Positions 18,247 through 26,307 of a DNA stretch of 34,080 bases are shown here, piece by piece. The position numbers were made by a program, and so were the translations under genes. Source of the stretch: Methylotenera sp. (GTDB taxonomy: Bacteria > Pseudomonadota > Gammaproteobacteria > Burkholderiales > Methylophilaceae); assembly GCA_030682715.1 (NCBI GenBank), contig JAUXNQ010000049.1, forward strand, positions 1 through 34,080, given 5' to 3'. Under the pieces are notes generated by a model. The model did not search any database. It was not told the DNA's origin and was given only the letters and a program-made list of their open reading frames with translations. Numbering within the stretch: position 1 is the first letter of the stretch; each line of letters begins with the position of its first letter.

Positions 18247-19356
18247 ATGAAACTGAGCACCTTAAAATTACGTATTACCGAGAATAAATCACTGTTAATT
18301 GCAGCCTTTATTTCTTTGGTTTTGCATACATTTTTGCTCAGTGGTTACTCAATATCACTTCCGTCAGATATTAAAAATATTACATCCATTCATGTGCGCT
18401 TGGTAAAAGTGCTACCAGAAAAAAAGCCAACTCAACCCACAGCCACACAAGCTCACCAAAATTCAATAGCACCAAAGCCTACAGCACCTAATAAAGAGGC
18501 ACCAAAACCAGATGTAGAAGTGCCTGAACGTTCATTGAATAGTGAGAACACCAGCATCATTCAACCATCCCCTGACATTCCAACCAATACAGAAACCACT
18601 ACAGAACTCATTGGCTCAACCATAAACGAAAGTCTATTAGAAGAGGGCACGACAGAAAACACAATGACAGCTGAGACGGATAGTAGTGTCAATACAGACA
18701 TCACTAACCCTTACACATTCGTACATACCGAATTTGAAGTTACACGTGGTGGTGACTCAAGCATACTGGGTACTGCCTACATTACATTTAGTATGGACTC
18801 AAGAAAAAATACTTATCAGTTAACGAGTATTATCGAACCTAAAGGACTCGCTTCAATTTTCTTAAATAAACTGGAGCAATATAGTGAAGGTAAGGTAGAT
18901 GAAGAAGGATTAAAACCTAGCTATTACGCATATGAATTCGGTGCGAATAGTGGAAAAAACCAATATGCACATTTGCGCTGGTCTGAGGGTGTGATTGAAA
19001 TGACTAGCAATAAAGGGAAAAAATTAGAACCATTACCTGAGGGTACTCAGGATTTTTTAAGCTTTATGTACCAGTTTATGTTTACACCACCACTCAACGT
19101 CATGCAAATCACCATGACTAATGGCAAGTATTTACGCACGTACACTTACAGCTTTGAAGGTGAGGAAACGATTACCACTAAACTAGGTGATATCAAGACG
19201 CTACATTTATTAAAAAGTGGCGAAAACCAAGAGAAAACGGAAGTATGGCTGGCTTTAGATTATCAATATCTGCCAGTCAAGATTCGTAAAACTGAAAAGA
19301 ACGGCAATGTAATTGAACAAATTGCGACGAAAATAAAAACAGATAATACTCATTAA
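18247..19356 (+). CDS. DUF3108 protein with TonB-like membrane anchor and Pro-rich linker
   Basis: The protein has 369 residues in three parts. A single membrane segment (about 15-37, ending SLVLHTFLLSGYS) is followed by ITSIHVRLVKV, which resembles the N-terminus of TonB-type energy transducers. A Pro/Thr/Glu-rich linker (about 58-150) would reach across the periplasm. The C-terminal ~210 residues match the periplasmic DUF3108 family (YTFVHTEFEVTRGGDSSILG, YYAYEFGANSG, EVWLALDYQYLPVKIR). It starts 15 bases after the Gx gene and ends the plus-strand run; a hairpin follows. Function is not known. Confidence 0.75.
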   Translation: MKLSTLKLRITENKSLLIAAFISLVLHTFLLSGYSISLPSDIKNITSIHVRLVKVLPEKKPTQPTATQAHQNSIAPKPTAPNKEAPKPDVEVPERSLNSENTSIIQPSPDIPTNTETTTELIGSTINESLLEEGTTENTMTAETDSSVNTDITNPYTFVHTEFEVTRGGDSSILGTAYITFSMDSRKNTYQLTSIIEPKGLASIFLNKLEQYSEGKVDEEGLKPSYYAYEFGANSGKNQYAHLRWSEGVIEMTSNKGKKLEPLPEGTQDFLSFMYQFMFTPPLNVMQITMTNGKYLRTYTYSFEGEETITTKLGDIKTLHLLKSGENQEKTEVWLALDYQYLPVKIRKTEKNGNVIEQIATKIKTDNTH

Positions 19357-19364
19357 GCCTCGAA

Positions 19365-19390
19365 CAACGAGCGAAGTAGCCCGCTCGTTG
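19365..19390. terminator. Convergent hairpin between the DUF3108 gene and pilY1
   Basis: A perfect 9-bp GC-rich stem (caacgagcg 19365-19373, cgctcgttg 19382-19390) with an 8-base loop sits in the 52-base gap between convergent genes. It could stop transcription from both sides. T-runs are short on both strands, so it is a likely but not textbook terminator. Confidence 0.6.
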
Positions 19391-19408
19391 CTTTAGACCA
19401 AACACCAA

Positions 19409-22400
19409 CTAATCAATACCCTGCACCTTATGGTATATCCGTGTGCGAACTGGTTGTACGGCTGGGATGACCTTATTAGGTGAAATGGCTGTGCTCACAC
19501 CCTTACTTTGATCAACAGCACCAATCACCACAGTTTCAGGTTTACCATCAATTAATACGGTACCCACAACTGGTGAAGGTGGCATACCATCACTCACAAA
19601 TTTAGATGACCTATCTCCACCACAAACTCCCGGATCATTTTGATCAATAGTTCCAGATGCATTGACCAGATTTATCCAATAGCCTCGTGCTTCACCCAAG
19701 CCAGTAGAACAGCTACCCTCTGTTGGACTCACTGCTTTATTGGTACTAAAAATCACCTGCCCTGCAAGAATCAAGGCTGATGTCACCGTCTGTTCACCTG
19801 TACTTAAATCAATATACCAGCCTGATGCTGTTGATGTTGGCATAATGGATGGGGACTCACAACCTAAATCTGTGGTTTTATCAACAAGTGTATTTAAATC
19901 AATTGTACTGCCAGACGTTCCACTTAAATCATCTAAATAAACATAAAAACGGTTAGTAACTGCTTGGGTATAGTTAGAATACAAAGGGTGTTCTCTATCA
20001 CCAGAGCCAATCGCCACATACACTTTGCCATACTTCGCTACAGGGAACAATGCGGGTTGGTAAAAGAACTTTCTGCTCCCAGATGAACTAGGATTAGCAG
20101 TAGCAATTTTCCTCATGGTCCAATCGCTAGGTGTTAACGCGGTATAAGTCACACTAGTACCAGAAACCGTTCTAGTCACCATGTCTATACGATACAAATT
20201 ACCGCCTGTATCTGCAGCATAAGCATAGTCCGCTTTACCATCACTGTTGATATCAACCAGTGAGATATCAGCAACCACACTTCGATCGGTGCTAAATTTC
20301 TTCAGGAAATTGCCACTTCCCGCATCCACAACATATACATTGGCTCCCTTAGGTGAGCTACATGATGGGGAAGCATTATCAGCATCTTCGCAAGTGTCAT
20401 AACCACCGCCAAATATGGCCACTTTCTCGGTGGTATAGCCTGCTACTGGCGTTACCACAGGGGTAGACCAACTTTGTCCCATATTCGAAAATTCAGATGT
20501 GCAAGTACCCGCGTAACAGCCGTGTTTCCATTTAATAGTAGGGCTATTTTTATTGGTCACGTCTAATGCGTATACCATTTGTCCACCACGGCGCATGGTG
20601 GGGTAGATCCATACTTTCGTGTTATCTAAATTCTGCGCAATACCAATTGACCCATCCCAACCGTAAGGTTTAGGCAGGTAAGTAGCCGCAGCCACAGAAG
20701 TATCGTTTGAAAACTTAATCCATGGGCCGTTAGAACGTAATCGATCTACAAAAGTACTTTGCGCAAATTCAAAAGGCATTAACGCCCACATTTCACTACC
20801 ATTCTGTGCATTAATCGCTCTGAACATCCCTTCGTTAGACCCGTAATAAACTACGGTATCGCCTACCCCATAGGTCACGGGCAATGGACGAGAATGCACC
20901 ACATCACCATGAATCGATGGCCTAGACTGTGTTGCTGAAAGCACAATAGCTTCGCCTTCTGTATTCAAACCTGCGACCCATTTACGCTGAGTTTCATTCA
21001 AAGTGGTTGAATTTTCAATGTCCGTTAATGCAGTACTAAATGCACTCGTGGTTGTTTTTATTGTTCTGCTGGGCGTCCAATTACCGCTACCTTTACGTAA
21101 TAATTCCGCCACAGAGCCTTTTTCTACCACGGGGCCATCAGGCATATCTGAAAAGCGCGCGTCCCCTGTCACCGTTGGGTTAGCTGGGCTAGGTGTCACG
21201 CTAACGTTTCTTGGGTCCCAATAATAACCCTGACTCAAGTCATTTGGATTGAGAGGCGAGTCTGTTGTCCAGTAACTCACAGCACTGTCTTGGATAAAGC
21301 CTGTGGTTGGGCTCACTGCCAATGCACCATTCTGGTCACCCAGCTCTATCTGATTATCAATTTTAACAATCTGATACCGTTTTAAATTACCAAACCAGCG
21401 AGGTTTTCTATCTGCATCTGGCCTAAACATACCAATATACACTTGGTTTTCGTTTTGTGCGCGGTTGGTAGAGTTCACTGGTAAAGAAGCAGAGGCAAAA
21501 GTGGAGTTTACCGCCAAGATATTATTAAATGCATTTTCAATCGCAATCGCAATCGCGTCCACATTCGTCGCGCTTAAATATGCACCTTTACCATACGTTG
21601 CCATATTCCTTAGCAAAGCAGATTGATCCACACTTGGTTGGTCTTTATATACATCAATCGTAAACATGGTGATATTTTGCTGACTGGCGGTATTAGACAC
21701 ATCAGTGTTCGCTAAAAAGGATGCAAATTCATCTCCATAACGACCCGCAGCGTTAGATGAGGGCGTACTGTATGTCGTGGCGATTGATGTACATTGCTGT
21801 ACTAGCCTTTGGTTACCACTACAGCTACTCTTTGCACATTGATAAAGCGCATTTGAGGTAGTCCCGCCTACAAGGTCAGCTGGTTTTGCGGCATTACAAG
21901 CCCCTGTATCGGCATAGCAGGTGCTAGGGGTCATATTTGTCCACGTACCCGCACAAGAATAAGTGGGTACTTTAAATTCCGTAATGCTTGAAGGTGGATT
22001 GGATGGATTAGTCAGATACTTAAGTACTTGACCCATATCTGATGAATTAACGTCATCTTTGGCAGGAAAGCCATTCCCAATAAAAATAACGTAATTTCTA
22101 CCGCAAGTTGATTGGTCTGGGGGTACATAATTGCTACCACTGTAAGCTGCTGTATCAGGCTTAGTGCCATCTGCGTTATTTGAACCCCAAAAAGCAGTGC
22201 CAAACACATTGACACTTTGGTAACTAGGGTTTGCTGAAGGCCCTTGGTTAGATGAAGCAAACTTTGTTTCTGTGTAACCGCCAAAATATTTAAACACATC
22301 AAATAAAGCCGCCCCATACTGCACAGAAGAAGACGCTGTTTCAGTGTTGAAATTTTGAATAATAGAATCAATTTTCCCAATAAATGCTGTTAAATTGGCT

Positions 22401-22804
22401 GCTGTCATAGGCTTAATGGCAGAGCGAATATAACCACCACCACGCGTAGCGCTGGAGTCATTAAACATCATTAAACCTAAATTCACGCTGATGTCACCAT
22501 TAGCATTATTTGAGTTGGTCTGTAAGCGTTGCAATACAGTACGAATCGCCTTTAACTCGTAATAGCCCTGTTTATTGCAATCGTTACCGCAAGGCACAGG
22601 TGGGTTTGCGTCTGCCGGCCAATTCTGATTACTAGCTGACCAATTAGAGCTGTTATCTAGCACAATCAATACGTTAGGGTTAGCACTTGAGCCACCACTA
22701 TCACCAGTAAATATATCAATGTCTTCAGCCAGCGCAGTAGACACTTGCAAGGACAAAATAGTGGCAAATAGATGGGTTAAACACGTTTTAAATATATTGC
22801 TCAT
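19409..22804 (-). CDS. pilY1: Type IV pilus tip-associated adhesin/assembly protein PilY1
   Basis: PilY1/PilC proteins sit at the pilus tip, promote assembly and mediate adhesion and surface sensing. The 1131-residue protein has a signal peptide (cleavage likely near TALA|EDID). An N-terminal von Willebrand A-like domain contains NVLIVLDNSSNWS, where the MIDAS triplet D-x-S-x-S reads D50-x-S52-x-N54. The C-terminal PilC beta-propeller starts around HSRPLPVTYG (~638) with VVYYGSNEGMFRAINAQNG. An EF-hand-like calcium loop DINSDGKAD lies at about 851-859. Many cysteines (about 230-340) suggest disulfides. It is the last gene of the minor-pilin run, 15 bases after pilX. Confidence 0.93.
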   Translation of the reverse strand: MSNIFKTCLTHLFATILSLQVSTALAEDIDIFTGDSGGSSANPNVLIVLDNSSNWSASNQNWPADANPPVPCGNDCNKQGYYELKAIRTVLQRLQTNSNNANGDISVNLGLMMFNDSSATRGGGYIRSAIKPMTAANLTAFIGKIDSIIQNFNTETASSSVQYGAALFDVFKYFGGYTETKFASSNQGPSANPSYQSVNVFGTAFWGSNNADGTKPDTAAYSGSNYVPPDQSTCGRNYVIFIGNGFPAKDDVNSSDMGQVLKYLTNPSNPPSSITEFKVPTYSCAGTWTNMTPSTCYADTGACNAAKPADLVGGTTSNALYQCAKSSCSGNQRLVQQCTSIATTYSTPSSNAAGRYGDEFASFLANTDVSNTASQQNITMFTIDVYKDQPSVDQSALLRNMATYGKGAYLSATNVDAIAIAIENAFNNILAVNSTFASASLPVNSTNRAQNENQVYIGMFRPDADRKPRWFGNLKRYQIVKIDNQIELGDQNGALAVSPTTGFIQDSAVSYWTTDSPLNPNDLSQGYYWDPRNVSVTPSPANPTVTGDARFSDMPDGPVVEKGSVAELLRKGSGNWTPSRTIKTTTSAFSTALTDIENSTTLNETQRKWVAGLNTEGEAIVLSATQSRPSIHGDVVHSRPLPVTYGVGDTVVYYGSNEGMFRAINAQNGSEMWALMPFEFAQSTFVDRLRSNGPWIKFSNDTSVAAATYLPKPYGWDGSIGIAQNLDNTKVWIYPTMRRGGQMVYALDVTNKNSPTIKWKHGCYAGTCTSEFSNMGQSWSTPVVTPVAGYTTEKVAIFGGGYDTCEDADNASPSCSSPKGANVYVVDAGSGNFLKKFSTDRSVVADISLVDINSDGKADYAYAADTGGNLYRIDMVTRTVSGTSVTYTALTPSDWTMRKIATANPSSSGSRKFFYQPALFPVAKYGKVYVAIGSGDREHPLYSNYTQAVTNRFYVYLDDLSGTSGSTIDLNTLVDKTTDLGCESPSIMPTSTASGWYIDLSTGEQTVTSALILAGQVIFSTNKAVSPTEGSCSTGLGEARGYWINLVNASGTIDQNDPGVCGGDRSSKFVSDGMPPSPVVGTVLIDGKPETVVIGAVDQSKGVSTAISPNKVIPAVQPVRTRIYHKVQGID

Positions 22805-22819
22805 GATGACTTCCTTTTA

Positions 22820-23386
22820 TTAAGGGCACATATTGGCGGTATTTCCTGCATTATCTGCAGATATCCGCACGCCCACACCCGTTGTCACTTCGACCTGCCC
22901 ACCAGTGGCCAGATCTTCTGCAACTGCGGTGATTTCCCAAATACTATTTGCACACAATGAATTACCAGATGCCGCCCCTTCAACCCCTAAATTTTGGTTT
23001 GCGCCCAGGGCACAGGATAAATCGTTAGTATTCGTTAAGTCTAGCTCTGAGTTTTTGATGGTTTGCGCTTTTTTAACACAAGGTCTGGGTGAGAGTGTCA
23101 CCGTGATATCATCGTTACCGTCACCATTAACATCATAAGTAGCCATATTGCCAGACAAGGCCGCATCTGGGTTATCAATAAAAGTAGTGGCAGAAATCAC
23201 TTCTTCCACGGCTTGGTTTGCGGCGGTTAATACTTCCGCTTTATGTTGCATATTGCCAGCGACAATCGTGTTTTGTCTGCCCATATTAAAGCTAGCAATC
23301 GCAATCAAAAACAACATAATCATTAAAATCATTGATTGTAATAATACGATTCCTTTAGACCGTTTTGGTAATGCTAATGGTTTCAT
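22820..23386 (-). CDS. pilX: Minor pilin PilX
   Basis: PilX is a minor pilin that primes assembly with PilV, PilW and PilY1. The ATG at 23386 (MKPLALPKRSKG) has a ggagg site 8 bases upstream and overlaps the pilW stop in an ATGA arrangement; the longer frame begins with TTG at 23398 and is less likely. The protein has 188 residues. The prepilin site is probably after Gly12 (KRSKG|IVLLQS), followed by the hydrophobic helix; as often in PilX, there is no Glu at +5. The domain includes the usual QAVEEVIS region after the helix. pilY1 follows after 15 bases. Confidence 0.88.
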   Translation of the reverse strand: MKPLALPKRSKGIVLLQSMILMIMLFLIAIASFNMGRQNTIVAGNMQHKAEVLTAANQAVEEVISATTFIDNPDAALSGNMATYDVNGDGNDDITVTLSPRPCVKKAQTIKNSELDLTNTNDLSCALGANQNLGVEGAASGNSLCANSIWEITAVAEDLATGGQVEVTTGVGVRISADNAGNTANMCP

Positions 23387-24429
23387 TGGCGCCTCCAAGA
23401 CGGGTTTACAAACTGCACTGCTGTGCTATAAACATGACGTTTATAAGCATCTCCAGGCGCAGCAATGTTTACATCGCCTAACACATAAGCACTCGTATCC
23501 GAATACCCTGGTGTGGTGACTGTATTACGCGCAAGTAAATGCACGCGCGCGCCCATCGTATTTCGCCAATCCTCGACACTTGCGGGTACCGATGTATAGC
23601 TATCAGGCACGCCATCACTACTTATATCCACGCCATATTGCACTTGCATATTTTCAATGCCATCGACCAATGGCACAATAGAAAACCCTGTCGCGCCTAT
23701 TTCTGCACGTTTGAGTGTAGGGATACCATCACCATCCTCGTTATTGTTAGCTACAAAATAAATATGCACTAAATAACGGTGAATATCAGCCATTGTAGTA
23801 CCACAACTAGTTCTTCTTCGGGTAAAGCTCGTTAACGTATTGTCGAAAGCAAAGTGTTGAGTAGCATACTCAGCATTGGTATTTGCCAAAAATGCCAGTT
23901 CTGTCGCAGTACCATCTGTCGGCGTGCAAAGTGAGGCCTGAAAATGTGGCGCATTTGCTAAAAATGCGGCGCAGCCTGCACTTCCTGCAACGCAGGTTGA
24001 CGCACGTCTTACTACAATAATATCAGTGCCTGCTTTTAAATCAGTCAAACATGATGGCGTTGCTACAGCATCGTTTACCCCTTGCACATGCAGTGGCAAT
24101 GCCGTTAAGAGTTCTGCCATATCTGTGGTACAAATATCTGGTAGATCATCTGGGGATGTGAGTGGGGTTGCATCAAATTCTGCAAGATATCCAGCCAACA
24201 TCAGGTCATCGTAAAGCAACTGTGAAGCATAGCGCCCATTTTCTTGCTGTTGGGTTGACTTTCTCATTTCGACGCTAGCGCGGTTACTACTCAAAAATAT
24301 GCTGGATAAACCCAATAGAACAAACGAACCAATCACAATCGCAACCATCAACTCAACTAAAGACAAGCCTGTTTGACGCCTGTTTTGCTGGAGACGGTGC
24401 GCGCTTAAATTAATGATATTATTTATCAT
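23383..24429 (-). CDS. pilW: Minor pilin PilW
   Basis: PilW is a large minor pilin of the tip-priming complex. From the ATG at 24429 it has 348 residues. The N-terminal leader ends at Gly21 (NRRQTG|LSLVELMVAIVIG), with Glu at +5 as required for class III signal peptides cut by PilD. The typical ENGRYASQLLYDDLMLAGYL follows the helix. A C-terminal VPLVDGIENMQVQYGVD and the YTSVPASVEDWRN stretch are characteristic of PilW. It overlaps pilV and pilX by 4 bases each (ATGA), which indicates tight co-translation. The earlier TTG at 24435 would add two residues. Confidence 0.92.
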   Translation of the reverse strand: MINNIINLSAHRLQQNRRQTGLSLVELMVAIVIGSFVLLGLSSIFLSSNRASVEMRKSTQQQENGRYASQLLYDDLMLAGYLAEFDATPLTSPDDLPDICTTDMAELLTALPLHVQGVNDAVATPSCLTDLKAGTDIIVVRRASTCVAGSAGCAAFLANAPHFQASLCTPTDGTATELAFLANTNAEYATQHFAFDNTLTSFTRRRTSCGTTMADIHRYLVHIYFVANNNEDGDGIPTLKRAEIGATGFSIVPLVDGIENMQVQYGVDISSDGVPDSYTSVPASVEDWRNTMGARVHLLARNTVTTPGYSDTSAYVLGDVNIAAPGDAYKRHVYSTAVQFVNPSWRRQ

Positions 24430-24998
24430 ATGCAACTGGTCACCCCCGACGCGACACGAAGCGAAATAGCACGGCGCAACCCATCATCCTCTCCGTATTC
24501 ACCTTCTGCGCAAGTATTATTTGGCGCTACCGTTTTAAATAACCCCTGCCATGTGACAGTGATTTCGTAAACACCAGGCGCGCAAGCACCCGTAGGCACA
24601 GGCGCACTAATTTCAGCCACACAAGCTTTAGCTCCTATCATTGCACCCAAGTTTGTACCACCTGAAGACTCTGCCGCACCTTTTAATGCATTGCCCCACT
24701 GGCATAAATCGTAATCTGCACCGACTTTACCAGTACAATTTTCAACACTCTCGCCTATCACACCAGCGGCAACATAAGTTTCTGCGTTGTTTCTGTTCAT
24801 TTGCAATTGACTAGCCATGCCGTTTAAAATTACCATGGCTTGAGCACGCTGGTAAGACTCCATCTCTATCGAACGTGTTTTCATTTGCAGGCCCGCAAGA
24901 CCCAACAACCCGAAGGCCATAATGACGATAGTCACCATCACCTCTATCAAGCTGGTACCAGATTGCAACTGCGTAATAAATAATTTGTGATTTAGCAT
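24426..24998 (-). CDS. pilV: Minor pilin PilV
   Basis: PilV is a minor pilin of the priming complex. The 190-residue prepilin has a leader ending at Gly14 (QLQSG|TSLIEVMVTIVIMAFGLLG), with Glu at +5, followed by LAGLQMKTRSIEMESYQRAQ, the standard PilV helix extension. Cysteine pairs in the globular part (VENCTGKVGADYDLCQWG and others) suggest disulfides. It starts inside the last 7 bases of fimT and overlaps pilW by 4 bases. Confidence 0.92.
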   Translation of the reverse strand: MLNHKLFITQLQSGTSLIEVMVTIVIMAFGLLGLAGLQMKTRSIEMESYQRAQAMVILNGMASQLQMNRNNAETYVAAGVIGESVENCTGKVGADYDLCQWGNALKGAAESSGGTNLGAMIGAKACVAEISAPVPTGACAPGVYEITVTWQGLFKTVAPNNTCAEGEYGEDDGLRRAISLRVASGVTSCI

Positions 24999-25489
24999 GC
25001 GCTTGTCTTTATTGTTGGTAACCCACTTAAGCTTACAGAAACACAGCGATATGCGGTTGATGAGCCCATCGTCGCCTCTACATTAAACTGGACAGAGCCA
25101 GAAGCACGCCCTGTAGCTTTATATTCCACATCATCAGGACCAGTGATAGTAACGGTACCTGTTGTAGTGTAGTTCTCAAGCACCATGTCTGCGTCGCTAG
25201 ATAAATATACTTGCCAACCGTTGGCCCAGCTAGTGGCGGGTGCTAGCACTACATTGGCATTACGTTTTACCGCCTCGCTACGCGCCCTTACTAGTCCATC
25301 ATAAAGACTGGAGGCTGCATTTTTAGCACGCATACTAGCAATACTTGAGTTGAACGATGGCACCGCTATTGAGGCCAATATGCCTACAATTGCAATAACC
25401 ACTACCAACTCAATCAAACTAAAGCCACGTACTTGAGACACACTCACGCCTCTCTTGCTCACAACATTCATTTGCATGCAACACAGCAT
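24992..25489 (-). CDS. fimT: GspH/FimT-family minor pseudopilin
   Basis: FimT/GspH proteins are minor pilins; FimT homologues in some species bind DNA during natural transformation. The 165-residue protein has a prepilin site after Gly22 (QVRG|FSLIELVVVIAIVGILAS) and ends with TAYRCVSVSLSGLPTIKTS, typical of GspH/FimT (cysteines near the end). The start could be the ATG at 25489, 25477 or 25471; none has a strong ribosome-binding site, and the longest is kept because it lies 6 bases after pilE. It overlaps pilV by 7 bases. Confidence 0.88.
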   Translation of the reverse strand: MLCCMQMNVVSKRGVSVSQVRGFSLIELVVVIAIVGILASIAVPSFNSSIASMRAKNAASSLYDGLVRARSEAVKRNANVVLAPATSWANGWQVYLSSDADMVLENYTTTGTVTITGPDDVEYKATGRASGSVQFNVEATMGSSTAYRCVSVSLSGLPTIKTSAC

Positions 25490-25495
25490 TACTTG

Positions 25496-25933
25496 CTACC
25501 ACTTCTCAGCAGGCGTTTTCTCGCCTATATTATTTAAAGTTAAGTCACCATCAGATGCTTGAGCTCCTTGCGCAGCCGCGGTGATCTTAAATGAAGGTGG
25601 TGTCTCAGCAACTTCAACTTCAATATTGTAATAATTATCGACATCCGCAGGCGTCTCTACGCCAAGGTCAGTTAAACTAGCTGCATAGATTCTCGCATCC
25701 AACAAATATTGTTGCTGACGTTGAGCAATCTCCATTAAATGAGATTGTGCCGCTGCACGCCTGCCTTTTTTCACATACTCAGTGTAACTAGGCAACGCAA
25801 TAGACGCCAAAATACCAATAATAGCCACTACAATCATTAGCTCAATTAGCGTAAATCCGCGGTGTCGTCTCAGCTCACACTCGGGGAACCCGCTTTGTTT
25901 AGTGCTATTTTTTAATGTTGCTAGGATATTCAT
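25496..25933 (-). CDS. pilE: Type IV pilin, PilE-type minor pilin
   Basis: This 145-residue prepilin is cut after Gly26 in [22 protein letters not shown], with Glu at +5, followed by the conserved [20 protein letters not shown] segment and ending [12 protein letters not shown]. The leader of 26 residues is longer than the 5-10 of most PilE proteins. The mature part has no cysteine, so the C-terminal disulfide loop of major pilins is missing; this favours a minor pilin. A strong ggggag site precedes the ATG, consistent with being first in the operon. Confidence 0.87.
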   Translation of the reverse strand: MNILATLKNSTKQSGFPECELRRHRGFTLIELMIVVAIIGILASIALPSYTEYVKKGRRAAAQSHLMEIAQRQQQYLLDARIYAASLTDLGVETPADVDNYYNIEVEVAETPPSFKITAAAQGAQASDGDLTLNNIGEKTPAEKW

Positions 25934-25961
25934 TTAACTCCCCTTTTACTTAAAATGAATC

Positions 25962-25991
25962 ATGCTACTGACAGCAGTCTATGTCTATCAA
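25962..25991 (-). promoter_or_regulatory. Possible promoter of the pilE-fimT-pilVWX-pilY1 operon
   Basis: On the minus strand TTGATA (25991-25986) and TAGCAT (25967-25962) are separated by 18 bases, about 30 bases before the pilE ATG. The -35 matches at 5 of 6 positions and the -10 at 4 of 6. No clear sigma-54 -24/-12 pair was seen. Weak inference. Confidence 0.3.
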
Positions 25992-26081
25992 TAGCCGACA
26001 ATCGGTAAATTTTGACGCATAAGCGGTCACTGACATATTTCCACAACATTTAGCTTATCATTCAACATGCATAAAAAATGA

Positions 26082-26087
26082 TAGAAT
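26082..26087 (+). promoter_or_regulatory. Possible -10 box for lptM-lysA
   Basis: TAGAAT lies about 50 bases upstream of the lptM ATG in a very AT-rich stretch, with only a poor -35 (attcaa near 26060). It would drive lptM and lysA, divergent from the pilin operon. Confidence 0.3.
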
Positions 26088-26136
26088 AAATGACATTATT
26101 AAATACTGTAGATAAATAATCTTAAACTAAATATTT

Positions 26137-26268
26137 ATGAAGTCACTTACAACAACAAAATTTATGTTGCTCTTGATTGCCCACTTAATTTTGGTAGGTT
26201 GCGGCACTAAAGGCCCGCTCTATATTCCTGAACAGGCGTACCCTCAGCCAGCCACATCGAATAAATAA
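26137..26268 (+). CDS. lptM: LPS-assembly lipoprotein LptM (YifL/LppL family)
   Basis: This 43-residue lipoprotein gene is too small for most gene callers. The signal peptide ends in lipobox LVGC with Cys22, followed directly by the family signature CGTKGPLYIPEQ. LptM homologues in E. coli bind the LptD-LptE translocon and help LptD form its native disulfides. Here it lies 39 bases before lysA, the usual partner of this lipoprotein in betaproteobacteria. No strong ribosome-binding site is seen before the ATG, but signal peptide, lipobox and motif together make the call firm. Confidence 0.88.
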   Translation: MKSLTTTKFMLLLIAHLILVGCGTKGPLYIPEQAYPQPATSNK

Positions 26269-26307
26269 ATCGCTAACTTTCCACCTCCTTACCGTTAAGA
26301 CATTACT

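Noticed and set aside
13888-19356. A new biosynthetic or defence cluster following lipA
   Set aside because: gshA and gshB are ordinary glutathione genes and the next three belong to known families; only their joint role is open, so it is reported as a lead rather than a new system.
23148-23519. Plus-strand frame of 123 codons opposite pilX/pilW
   Set aside because: It is antisense to two clearly coding pilin genes, has no recognisable family and no ribosome-binding site.
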